From an uncultured Sunxiuqinia sp. (GTDB lineage Bacteria > Bacteroidota > Bacteroidia > Bacteroidales > Prolixibacteraceae), in assembly GCF_947495665.1 (NCBI RefSeq), contig NZ_CANLZV010000004.1:1-64000 (forward strand): a DNA stretch of 64,000 nucleotides, written 5' to 3'. Each line of letters begins with the position of its first letter. Position 1 is the stretch's first letter. Made by a program: the position numbers and the translations under genes. A model generated the notes under the pieces. The model saw only the letters and a list, made by a program, of their open reading frames with translations. It searched no databases and had not been told where the DNA came from. Below, one piece after another: positions 8,443 to 17,152 of the stretch.

Positions 8443-11400
8443 TTAGAAATCAATACTGATTGACATGGTGTAGGTCGCAGTATATGGCGTAAAGTTGCGC
8501 TCGAAGTACGAATAGTTACTTGTTGTTCCCCTAAAACTTTCCGGGTTCAAGTGGTTCGGCATCGAGTTATACAGGTAGAACAGGTTACGTGCATTTAATG
8601 AAACATACATATTCTGCGCTTTCATCTTCTGAGCTAAACTCTTTGGCAGGTTGTAGCCAATTGAAATATTACGCAAGGCAATGTATTTCACTTCACTTAC
8701 CCAGTCCTTATTGACAACACCACTTCCCCAGGAATTGACAAGATAGGTATAGAAGCCTGCGTGAGTTGGCTCTACGTGCCCTGCCTCATAAGCTTCCTGG
8801 TAAGTCATACCACCAACATCAACGGATTCTCCACTTGGAGCTGTTACCATTTGCCCCTCAGCAAATACCCCTTCCGGAATCATCCCATCGTGAAACACCT
8901 GTCCTTTTGTGTCTTCATACTCACTGGTCCAGGTAATACCTCCATGCTCAGGATCACGCCATCTCAATGAGGTTTCCATGATACCGTATGAAGTACCGTA
9001 ACGGTTCGAGTAAGAAGCAATATGTCCACCAAAACGGGCATCCAGCAAGACGGATAAATTGAAGTTTTTGTAGCGGAAATCATTGTTCCACGAACCTTCA
9101 AAGTCAGGATTGATTTTTCCGACTTCCTGCACTTCGTAACTTCTGGTGTAACCAGCACCCCGGTAGCTATCCAGCCACCTCAACACTTTGTTACCATTTT
9201 CATCCATTAGCGGATTGATGTCTGACATCAACACTCCGTATTCACCATCTTCAAAAGCAACCGATGCAATACGGTAGTTTCCATAATTCTCAGAACCTGC
9301 TAAACGTTTGTACTCGCCCACTTCATCAACCAAATTTGAAATTTTGGTTTCATTGTTCCAGTAGTTAAAGGTTGATTTCCATTCAACGTTTCTGGTTCGA
9401 ACAGGTGAAAAACCAACTGAAATTTCCAAACCTTTATTAGTCATGGTACCCACGTTGGTCAACATCTCATTCAATCCTGACTCAGCAGGAAGAGGAACGG
9501 TTGAAATCTGGTTATTAATCTTCTCATTATAGTAGGCTACGTCAGCACTCAAGCGGTTTTCAAATAAACGAATATCCACACCAACTTCAAACGAGTTTTT
9601 CAACTCAGGCTTGATACTGGGGTCAACCAGGGATGTACTTTTTGTATTCAGATAAGCAAAGTTACCTCCTTCAATTTCCCATGTTCCCGAACCATAGCCT
9701 TTATTAATTGTATAAGGCGAGGTGTCGTTACCCACTTGTGCCCAGGATGCTCTCAATTTACCAAATGAAAACATAGCTGGCATGTCGAAGGTTTCTGTGA
9801 AAATCCAGGAAGAACTCACAGAAGGATAGAAATAGGAGAAGTTACCTGTTCCGTCGGTATAAACCAAGGCCGAAGACCAGTCATTACGTCCGGTCACATC
9901 CAGGAAAATCTGCTCTTTCCAGCTACCACTCAACAAGAAATACAAGGAATTAACTTGATGCGTATTCCCAATTCCTGCCGATGTATTCAAGGTTCTCTTT
10001 GAGTTACCCATAAAGAATTTTCCAGGAACTTTCAATCCTCCATCCGTCCAGGTGCGGTTAAAGGAAGTTTCACGATCCCAAAGTTCACCTCCCAACATGG
10101 CATTGGTTGTAAAATCACCAAAGTCTTTATTCAGGTTAACAACCAACTTACCCGTACGACTAACATCACGATCGTGGCGAATTTCATAACTACCACCATC
10201 ATTGGCATACCCATTACCTAAGTTTTTATTCTCATAGAAGGTCGTATAATGATTCATATTACCTTCAGCCATAATCGACATCCAATCGGTAATATCAGCC
10301 GTCAAACGAACGATTGGACGTGTAACTTGTTCTTCCCGCGTTTGCTTGTCGAGATTATAGTTATGCCATGTTCCATTTCCGGGTACATTAGCATATAAAT
10401 CGCCATAGTTACTGTTTGGTACACCGCCATGAGATGCCTGGTAAACATCGCGTTGTTTCCAGCGTTTGGTATCATACCATCCGGCCCAGCTTCCTGTTGC
10501 AAAACTCAACGACAGTGCATTACCCGGGTTGGTTACAAGTGAATTGGTGAATGATACAGAGGCATCGGCACGCAACCAGCTTGCCAGATCATACGATCCC
10601 TTAAACAACATCGAGTATCTTTCAAACTCATCGGTTGGTGAAGTTCCTTCCCGATAGTTATAGGCATTGGATAAGTAGAAACTTCCTTTATCGGTACCAC
10701 CACTCAGGGCCACAGCCGTATTGGAATTTATTCCAACATCGTAAGCGTCCTTCATGCTGTTTTTATACCCCACGTAGTTTCTCATTACGCCATCAAAATC
10801 TTCAATTGGACGACCATCGTATTTAGGTCCCCACAAGAAACCGGCATTGGGGTTGCCAATTTTGGTTACTGTCTGAACACCATCCACTTCGCGCGTGTAA
10901 AACTGGCTGTAGTCGAATCGGTAATAGTTTCCATTTTCGTCTTTTTCCCCATAGCCAATCGCACCAATCAGGTCTCCGGGACCAAATTCATACTGAAGGT
11001 CAGGCTGTTTGTAGACATGGTCAATACCGACCGATTGGGTTACTTTTACCCCAATTCCTTTTTTGCCATGACCATCTTTTGTTTTAATGACCACGGCACC
11101 ATTGATACCACGCGAACCATAAAGCGCAGTTGCCGCAGCTCCTTTCAATACCGACACCGACTCGTAATCATCGGGATTCATGTTTTTCAGGATGTTACCA
11201 AAGTCGTTGGCATTATCTGCCCACTCGCTGGCATTTGAAACGGAGTTTTCAACAATCACTCCGTCAATAACGAAGATCGGCTGGTTGTTGTTGGAGTTCA
11301 GCACAGAAACCCCGCGAATCTGGATTTTAGCGTTACCCACTAAACCTCCATCGGAAGTTCCAATACTTAAACCTGCTGATTTCCCTTGAAGTGCCTGAAC

Positions 11401-11820
11401 CGGGTTGACGGTATTCGTCTGAGCAATATCTTCCCCACTAACTTCAGTCATCGCATATCCCAGTGCTTTTGCTTCCCGTTTAATACCAAGGGCTGTTACC
11501 ACTACTTCGTCAATTCCAATTTCGTCGGGCTCCATCTGAACATCGATGGTTTGACGACCGCCAACATTCAATTCCATGGTTCTCATTCCCACAAACGAAA
11601 AATCTAGGACTGCATCGGAAGGCACCTGAATGGTGTAATTCCCATCGATGTCAGTTACCGTACCATTACTGGTACCTTTTTCCAGGACTGTTACTCCAGG
11701 GATTCCCTCCCCGTCTACGTCCCTTACTGTACCACTCACGCTCATTTGCGCATGAGTCTGCCCGATTAGCAAAAGAGCCAAACAGACTGTACTCAAAAAT
11801 GTCAAGATAATTTTTCTCAT
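8443..11820 (-). CDS. SusC/RagA-family TonB-linked outer-membrane transporter
   Basis: About 1125 residues. The start at 11820 (MRKIILTFLSTVCLALLL) is preferred because it begins a good signal peptide ending THAQ; an upstream in-frame ATG at 11862 would add 14 residues that do not fit. Domains in order: carboxypeptidase-like regulatory domain (about 25-110, VSGTVRDVDGEGIPGVTV), SusC signature (VVVTALGIKREAKALGYAM), plug (about 120-240, ending LKGAAATALYGSRGINGAVVIKTK), then a beta-barrel to a terminal aromatic strand ending SISIDF. It imports oligosaccharides with TonB energy. It lies 49 bases after the ROK regulator stop on the same strand and directly before SusD. Confidence 0.95.
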   Translation of the reverse strand: MRKIILTFLSTVCLALLLIGQTHAQMSVSGTVRDVDGEGIPGVTVLEKGTSNGTVTDIDGNYTIQVPSDAVLDFSFVGMRTMELNVGGRQTIDVQMEPDEIGIDEVVVTALGIKREAKALGYAMTEVSGEDIAQTNTVNPVQALQGKSAGLSIGTSDGGLVGNAKIQIRGVSVLNSNNNQPIFVIDGVIVENSVSNASEWADNANDFGNILKNMNPDDYESVSVLKGAAATALYGSRGINGAVVIKTKDGHGKKGIGVKVTQSVGIDHVYKQPDLQYEFGPGDLIGAIGYGEKDENGNYYRFDYSQFYTREVDGVQTVTKIGNPNAGFLWGPKYDGRPIEDFDGVMRNYVGYKNSMKDAYDVGINSNTAVALSGGTDKGSFYLSNAYNYREGTSPTDEFERYSMLFKGSYDLASWLRADASVSFTNSLVTNPGNALSLSFATGSWAGWYDTKRWKQRDVYQASHGGVPNSNYGDLYANVPGNGTWHNYNLDKQTREEQVTRPIVRLTADITDWMSIMAEGNMNHYTTFYENKNLGNGYANDGGSYEIRHDRDVSRTGKLVVNLNKDFGDFTTNAMLGGELWDRETSFNRTWTDGGLKVPGKFFMGNSKRTLNTSAGIGNTHQVNSLYFLLSGSWKEQIFLDVTGRNDWSSALVYTDGTGNFSYFYPSVSSSWIFTETFDMPAMFSFGKLRASWAQVGNDTSPYTINKGYGSGTWEIEGGNFAYLNTKSTSLVDPSIKPELKNSFEVGVDIRLFENRLSADVAYYNEKINNQISTVPLPAESGLNEMLTNVGTMTNKGLEISVGFSPVRTRNVEWKSTFNYWNNETKISNLVDEVGEYKRLAGSENYGNYRIASVAFEDGEYGVLMSDINPLMDENGNKVLRWLDSYRGAGYTRSYEVQEVGKINPDFEGSWNNDFRYKNFNLSVLLDARFGGHIASYSNRYGTSYGIMETSLRWRDPEHGGITWTSEYEDTKGQVFHDGMIPEGVFAEGQMVTAPSGESVDVGGMTYQEAYEAGHVEPTHAGFYTYLVNSWGSGVVNKDWVSEVKYIALRNISIGYNLPKSLAQKMKAQNMYVSLNARNLFYLYNSMPNHLNPESFRGTTSNYSYFERNFTPYTATYTMSISIDF

Positions 11821-11869
11821 AGAACTAAGATTTAGATTAATTTGTGCAGCAAGACTGCACATGTTAAGA

Positions 11870-13129
11870 CTACATTTTTACTTGTACCGATTTATAGTTA
11901 GACTGAATTGATGCCTGATTAAACAGATAGTTGTAGTACATCGCTGTAACGCCGAGCAAGCCCGCCCCTTTGTTTTGTTTTGAGACAATCACCTGGGCTT
12001 GTTGACTAATATTCTCGAGGCAATAACGATTGAGTGCTTGCTGAACAGGAACTAACACATATTGATTAGCTTCTGCCAAATCGCCACTCAGAACAATGAT
12101 TTCAGGGTTCAATAGCTGGATTAAAATGGCCAGTCCTTTGCCCATTTCCAATCCCACTTTATTTAGAAGAGCAATGGCGAACTCATCGCCACGCTTCGCA
12201 GCTTTTATAATGTCTTTAGGGCCGAGGGCTTGCAGGTTATCCTGAAACAGAGGAGTCAATTGAGAAACTTTACTTTGTTGAATTCCTTCTTTAGCCATTC
12301 TCACCAAAGCTGTTGCCGAAGCCACTGTCTCCAAACAACCTCGCTTCCCGCAAATACACAGGTCTCCTCCCTCTTCGAGCTTGATATGACTAAACTCTCC
12401 TGCAAATCCAGTAGCTCCGCTAAAACACTCCCCATTCAGGATCATCCCTAGCCCAAGTCCCCAGCTCCAATTTACCACCAAGGCATTTTCAATATCACTT
12501 ACCTCGCCAAACAGATACTCGCCATAGGCTTGTGTTCGTGCGTCATTCTCAATCAATACATCTTTCTCAAAACAAGCCTCTAATCTTGACTTAATATTAT
12601 TGTGCTCTACATCCTTGATAGTATAGTTTATTCCCTTTTCTGAATCAACCAACCCGGGCATGCCCACAGCCACCCCAATAACATGATCAAAACTGATATG
12701 AGAATCCGCCAGCAAATTTTTGGCAGCCTCAAAAATCTTCTTTTCCAGGTTTACATCATCAATATCAGTTTCAACAAGAGTGACTTTGGTAACTTGCTGA
12801 TGCCGTGGATTAAAAACAGTAACTTTCGAATGGAAACGTCCCATTTCACAAGCAATAACAAAGAAGGTATTCTCTACTAAACCATAAAGAGCTGGCTTAC
12901 GCCCCCCGTTTGATTCTCCTAAGCCATAAAATTTCACATAACCCTCATCGATAAGTTCATCAATCAAACTTCGCATGGTTGGATTGCTTACCCCCACAGA
13001 GTGGCTTAAGTCAGAAGCCGACAGGATATCTGAGCCGTACAGCATTTTTAATACTTCTCTCTTCAGGCGGTACTTTTTCAACTCAGAACCAAGAATTTCA
13101 GTTACGTTAGTTTTTTTCAAGAGAACCAT
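11870..13129 (-). CDS. ROK-family transcriptional regulator (NagC/XylR type) heading the PUL
   Basis: 419 residues from the ATG at 13129; a TTG 33 bases further upstream is unlikely. Residues about 20-80 form a winged helix-turn-helix (ILSASDLSHSVGVSNPTMRSLIDELIDEGYV). Residues about 80-400 are the ROK sugar-kinase-like domain, with GVAVGMPGLVD, ENDARTQAYGEYLFGE, a GFAGEFSHIKL His motif and the zinc signature CICGKRGCLE. Such proteins bind a sugar or sugar phosphate and release DNA. The gene is 49 bases upstream of susC on the same strand, so it is probably in the PUL transcript and controls it. ROK regulators are rare as PUL regulators, where SusR, hybrid two-component or ECF sigma/anti-sigma systems dominate. 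The effector is not identifiable. Confidence 0.88.
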   Translation of the reverse strand: MVLLKKTNVTEILGSELKKYRLKREVLKMLYGSDILSASDLSHSVGVSNPTMRSLIDELIDEGYVKFYGLGESNGGRKPALYGLVENTFFVIACEMGRFHSKVTVFNPRHQQVTKVTLVETDIDDVNLEKKIFEAAKNLLADSHISFDHVIGVAVGMPGLVDSEKGINYTIKDVEHNNIKSRLEACFEKDVLIENDARTQAYGEYLFGEVSDIENALVVNWSWGLGLGMILNGECFSGATGFAGEFSHIKLEEGGDLCICGKRGCLETVASATALVRMAKEGIQQSKVSQLTPLFQDNLQALGPKDIIKAAKRGDEFAIALLNKVGLEMGKGLAILIQLLNPEIIVLSGDLAEANQYVLVPVQQALNRYCLENISQQAQVIVSKQNKGAGLLGVTAMYYNYLFNQASIQSNYKSVQVKM

Positions 13130-13190
13130 TTTGTTTAGTAAAATTTTGTCATCAAGAAACAAGTTCTATAGATTTCTCAACATACACACA

Positions 13191-13218
13191 ATACTTTTGC
13201 TTTTTTTTTCAAAAGTAT
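13191..13218 (-). promoter_or_regulatory. Palindromic operator candidate over the ROK gene promoter
   Basis: A perfect 9-bp inverted repeat, ATACTTTTG and CAAAAGTAT, separated by 10 bases, lies 62 bases upstream of the ROK start. On the minus strand the first arm contains TACTTTTG, a full match to the -7 element TAnnTTTG; no well-spaced TTG was found. A repressor bound here would cover the promoter, which suits ROK autoregulation. It could instead form an RNA hairpin. Nothing else is seen between 13130 and 13464. Confidence 0.4.
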
Positions 13219-13464
13219 GCTCTACAATATATTTTGCTCATTATCAATCACTAATGAAAAATAATTCTGTTACTGCTAAATAAATCAAGCTTGCGACAAA
13301 AAGATCTAGCAATCAACCCAATAAAAGAGAAGAAAAAAAACAAACAAATAGAGATCAAGAATCAGCGCAAATACGGAGTAACAGGTCTTTGCACAGCGAA
13401 GCACCAATAGTCCTAAACATTGAAGTAAAAACACCACTCTTTCGAAAAACAAAGGCACAAAAAA

Positions 13465-13484
13465 AGGAGGCCAACTGACCTCCT
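13465..13484 (-). terminator. Intrinsic terminator of the TonB receptor gene
   Basis: On the minus strand AGGAGG, an 8-base loop and CCTCCT are followed by a run of seven T. It lies 30 bases after the receptor stop at 13514. Confidence 0.7.
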
Positions 13485-13513
13485 CCTTAATTTAAACCCA
13501 AAGATTAATAAAA

Positions 13514-15976
13514 CTAAAATCCACCGTCGTCATAATCTATTTCGCGTGTTCCATCGCCACCGTTGCGCTCTAACTTGTAGTTATTGATTTTGTAACTCAA
13601 GGTTAAAGTTACAACCTGCGACTCACGTTCGCGCTTATATACATTATAAAAGTCAACACCTCGGGAAGTGCGCTCGAACTTCATGGTTCCAAATACATCC
13701 CGTAAGCTGAGGGTAGCAGTCAATTTCTTTTTCATCAAATCCTGGCGATAAGACAGGTTGGTAAAGAAAAAGCTTGAACTTTCCCCCTGCGCCGAAACCG
13801 ATGGTCCCCGGTAATAGCCTGTCAATTGAAAGCGCGAATTTGAATTCAGCTTCACCGTCGTATTCAAACGTCCGGTGTAGTTGGTACTCTTACGGTCAAT
13901 TGATTCACCAAGCACCTCGCCTTCCAAGCGATAGCGATAAACTGAAAAACTACCATTAAAAATCAACCAATCCTGAATATTGAGATTTCCCATGATCTCC
14001 GACCCCAGTGAAAAATCATTATTCAGATTCTCTGTGTTGATGTAAAAAATACCATCATCCCCCAACTGGGTAACCTGCGTAATAAGATTGTTGGTTACCC
14101 GATAAAATCCTTCCAAGGAAACAAATGATTTGCCATAGCTTTTCATCAGCCCCAATTCATACGAATCGGTGTATTCCGGTTTCAACTCCGGATTTCCATA
14201 CCGAATGGTATATCGGTTGTAATAGTTTGGAAATGGGTCCAGATCACGACCGCCCGGCCGGTCAATCCGACGGCTGTAGCTTGTCATTAGCTGAATGTCA
14301 TTTAAAAACTTATAGGAAAAGTGGGCTGTAGGAAAAAGGTCGAAGCGATTAATTTCGGCGGGAGTTTCGGCTTTCTCATGTGCAATGCTTCGGTTGGTGT
14401 ATTCACCACGCAAACCCAGCTGGTAACTAAAGCTCCCAAAATTGTTGGCAAAAGTGGAATACCCGCTGATGATGTCGCGCTTAAAGTGCTGCGAGCTGGA
14501 ATATTTGGGGTTATCGATGTAGTCGTTTGCATCATCATCCCAATCATTGAAGGAGTAATCTTCAAATTCGCGATCAATACGGGTTTGTAAACCGGCTTCA
14601 AAACGCCCGTCGTCACCCACCGGCTTTGTATAATCCAACTCAATCCGGTATTCATCTTCATCCTCCTCTTCAATGGTTCTCACCCGAGCCAGGTAGCCTC
14701 CAGTACGCTCAAAATCTGAATTAGTAATGTACTCATCTTCGAACTCAAAATCATCGCCCACACTGTTCGAGTAATAAAATAAGGCTTGCAATTTGTGTGT
14801 TCCATCTTCGTTAAACTTTTGCTGAAAGTTAATATTCGAGTTCCAATACGTTCCTGTTCGTTCCGAATCATCAAATTCAACGGAATACAAATCCAAACCT
14901 GCAGGATCGGTATATTCATGAATCCGGCTTTCACCTCCGCGTTTTCGGCCGTATTCCCCATAAGTTCCTGAGAAAGTCAGGGTTGACAAATCAGTCAGGA
15001 ACAGATCGATTCCTCCTTTAAACCGATGTCCACTGCGTGCATAGTCACGGGTTCCGTCAGCAATTAAAAACTTGGTTGTATCCTGTAAATAAGTTTCCCG
15101 GTAGGAGTCGCCCGAACCATAAAAGGTTTCATCGCTAAAATCGGCCCCAAAAAAGAGGTTGGTTTTTCGGGTCTTGTAATTCAATGTGAGGTCGGTGCGG
15201 TATTTGTCGCGGGTGCCCACCATGGCATTCACAATCCCGTTAAAACCTGAAAGAACATTCTTTTTCATGACCACATTAATAATACCGGCCATCCCGTCAG
15301 GATCATACTTTGCGGAAGGATTGGTGATAATTTCAATGTTCTCGATGACCGATGCCGGCAATTGGCGCAAGGCATCACTCCCTTCCAATACGCTGGGTTT
15401 ACCATCAATAAGAACGGTAAAACTTCCCGATCCACGCAGACTGACGTTCCCCTCAATATCCACTTCTACTGAAGGCGTATTCTCCAGCACATCAACGGCC
15501 GTTCCGCCGGCAGCATTGATATCCTGACTTACATTAATCACCTTTTTATCAATTTTGTATTCGATCCGCGAACGATCAGCCACAACATTTACAGCCCCAA
15601 TTTCCTGGGTTGAAGGTTCCAGTTCAATAACTCCCAGATCAAGGTGCCGATTGCCGGAACCGATCCGCACATTGTTTATCCGTGTTTTGTTGAACCCGAT
15701 GAAATTTGCTTCAATATAATAGGTTCCGAAATCAATTTTTCGAATCTCAAATTCACCATTGCTGTCGGTTATTCCCCCGGACACCAAGGACGAATCCGCG
15801 GGGTTGAAGATAGAAACATTGGCATATTCCATACTTTGCTTCGTCTGAGCATCAACAATCTGTCCCTTCACAATTGCCTTCAATTCAATTGTATTCGCGC
15901 TCTGCTCTGGTGGCTGGGCTGCCGCTGACAGGTTCAAAAACACCAATGTGCCTAAAAGTATTTTTCTAAAATTCAT
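13514..15976 (-). CDS. TonB-dependent receptor, outer-membrane beta-barrel family
   Basis: About 820 residues. The start at 15976 (MNFRKILLGTLVFLNLSAAAQ) gives a clean signal peptide; a longer frame from 16096 adds 40 residues without one. A carboxypeptidase-like domain (about 32-120, GQIVDAQTKQSMEYANVSIF) is followed by a plug (about 130-240, with ENTPSVEVDIEGNVSLRGSG and IDGKPS) and a barrel of the family often called OMP_b-brl_3. It lacks the SusC signature and has no SusD partner, so it is unlikely to be a glycan importer of the SusCD kind; a peptide, siderophore or signal molecule is as likely. It is monocistronic. Confidence 0.9.
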   Translation of the reverse strand: MNFRKILLGTLVFLNLSAAAQPPEQSANTIELKAIVKGQIVDAQTKQSMEYANVSIFNPADSSLVSGGITDSNGEFEIRKIDFGTYYIEANFIGFNKTRINNVRIGSGNRHLDLGVIELEPSTQEIGAVNVVADRSRIEYKIDKKVINVSQDINAAGGTAVDVLENTPSVEVDIEGNVSLRGSGSFTVLIDGKPSVLEGSDALRQLPASVIENIEIITNPSAKYDPDGMAGIINVVMKKNVLSGFNGIVNAMVGTRDKYRTDLTLNYKTRKTNLFFGADFSDETFYGSGDSYRETYLQDTTKFLIADGTRDYARSGHRFKGGIDLFLTDLSTLTFSGTYGEYGRKRGGESRIHEYTDPAGLDLYSVEFDDSERTGTYWNSNINFQQKFNEDGTHKLQALFYYSNSVGDDFEFEDEYITNSDFERTGGYLARVRTIEEEDEDEYRIELDYTKPVGDDGRFEAGLQTRIDREFEDYSFNDWDDDANDYIDNPKYSSSQHFKRDIISGYSTFANNFGSFSYQLGLRGEYTNRSIAHEKAETPAEINRFDLFPTAHFSYKFLNDIQLMTSYSRRIDRPGGRDLDPFPNYYNRYTIRYGNPELKPEYTDSYELGLMKSYGKSFVSLEGFYRVTNNLITQVTQLGDDGIFYINTENLNNDFSLGSEIMGNLNIQDWLIFNGSFSVYRYRLEGEVLGESIDRKSTNYTGRLNTTVKLNSNSRFQLTGYYRGPSVSAQGESSSFFFTNLSYRQDLMKKKLTATLSLRDVFGTMKFERTSRGVDFYNVYKRERESQVVTLTLSYKINNYKLERNGGDGTREIDYDDGGF

Positions 15977-16152
15977 TCGTAAATTCTTTTTCGTTTCTAT
16001 ATGTTCTACGACATCAAATAGCGCAGATAGTTTAAATACCTCTTGCTCTTTTAATGTTAATGTTTGTAAACACCGGGAAATTGAAGGAGGAATCACTTAT
16101 TTCCGGAACCAAATGGCATGGCAGTATCTCCCAGCTGAAAAATCTTTTTAAC

Positions 16153-16160
16153 TATATTTG
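16153..16160 (+). promoter_or_regulatory. -7 promoter element of the isomerase-like gene
   Basis: TATATTTG, a full match to the Bacteroidota -7 consensus, 47 bases before the ATG at 16208. No clear -33 TTG is present at the usual spacing. Confidence 0.5.
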
Positions 16161-16207
16161 TCCATACAACTAATTTTTATCAACGATAATCTATTAAATC
16201 ATTTAGA

Positions 16208-17086
16208 ATGACACATGTAAATTTGAAGGCAAAAAGTATTTTGCTTGCAGTAATTCTGGTTGCATTTACCACATCGGTTTTTGCCGGAGAAAAAAACAAT
16301 TCCAAAAAAGAAAAAGAAATCGGTATTCAACTTTGGTCAGTACGTGATGACATGGGGAAAGATCCTGCCGCAACCATTGCCAAACTTGGCGAAATCGGTT
16401 ATTCATTTGTTGAAGCTGCCGGTTACAACGACGGCAAATTCTATGGCATGGAGCCCGCTAAATTCAAAGCTTTGCTTGAAAAAAACGGCATGTCGATGAG
16501 AGGATCACACACCGGTATTAACCTGCCCAAAAAAGGAGAATGGGATAAAGCCATGGAATGGTGGGACACCTGTATTGCTGCACACAAAGCCGCCGGAGCC
16601 AAATGGATTGTAAAACCTTCGATGGGACGCGATGCCTACGAAGACCTGGAAGTACTGAAACAATACTGCGAATATTACAATAAAGTGGGCGAAAAATGCA
16701 ATGCTGCCGGAATCCGTTTTGGTTACCACAACCACGCCCAGGAATTTGAAACCGTGCTTGACGGACACATTTTCTACGATGTTTTACTGGAAAATACAGA
16801 TCCTGACAAAGTGATGTTCGAACTGGACTTATACTGGATTCAGGAAGGTGGTAAAAATGCCGTGGATTACTTCAAAAAATATCCGGGCCGATTTGAATTG
16901 TACCATGTAAAAGATGTAGAGGAATTGGGTGCCAGTGGAAAAATGGATTTCAAACCGGCCTTTAAAATGGCCAAAAAAGCTGGTATGACTGATTACATTG
17001 TGGAAGTAGAACGCTACAACTACGCACCAATCATCAGTGTTGAAAAAAGCTTCGAATTCCTCAACAATGCCAAGTTCACAAAATAA
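16208..17086 (+). CDS. Exported sugar-phosphate isomerase/epimerase-like protein (TIM barrel)
   Basis: 292 residues with a signal peptide (ILLAVILVAFTTSVFAGE). The rest is a xylose-isomerase-like TIM barrel: IGIQLWSVRDDMGKDP at the first strand, IRFGYHNHAQEF with metal-type His/Glu residues, FELDLYWIQEGG, ELYHVKD and a final IVEVERY. Members act on sugars or keto-sugars and bind a divalent metal. Export is common for the Bacteroidota members found with Gfo/Idh/MocA and DUF1080 proteins in 3-keto-glycoside breakdown; two Tat-exported Gfo/Idh/MocA proteins occur at 49-52 kb. It is a single gene between a promoter element and a bidirectional terminator. The substrate is unknown. Confidence 0.85.
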   Translation: MTHVNLKAKSILLAVILVAFTTSVFAGEKNNSKKEKEIGIQLWSVRDDMGKDPAATIAKLGEIGYSFVEAAGYNDGKFYGMEPAKFKALLEKNGMSMRGSHTGINLPKKGEWDKAMEWWDTCIAAHKAAGAKWIVKPSMGRDAYEDLEVLKQYCEYYNKVGEKCNAAGIRFGYHNHAQEFETVLDGHIFYDVLLENTDPDKVMFELDLYWIQEGGKNAVDYFKKYPGRFELYHVKDVEELGASGKMDFKPAFKMAKKAGMTDYIVEVERYNYAPIISVEKSFEFLNNAKFTK

Positions 17087-17120
17087 ATGGGTGGTTAGCA
17101 ACCGTTAGAATATCAAAAAA

Positions 17121-17147
17121 ACAGCCGTTGAGAACTTCAACGGCTGT
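17121..17147. terminator. Bidirectional intrinsic terminator
   Basis: ACAGCCGTTGA and TCAACGGCTGT pair perfectly over 11 bp around a 5-base loop, with A- and T-runs on the two sides. It lies between the isomerase-like gene and the convergent AmpG-like gene. Confidence 0.9.
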
Positions 17148-17152
17148 TTTTT

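Noticed and set aside
13130-13162. TTG start upstream of the ROK gene
   Set aside because: The ATG at 13129 matches the usual N-terminus of ROK regulators, and the TTG lies in leader sequence.
15977-16096. Upstream start of the TonB receptor
   Set aside because: It adds 40 residues without signal-peptide character; the Met at 15976 begins a clean signal peptide.
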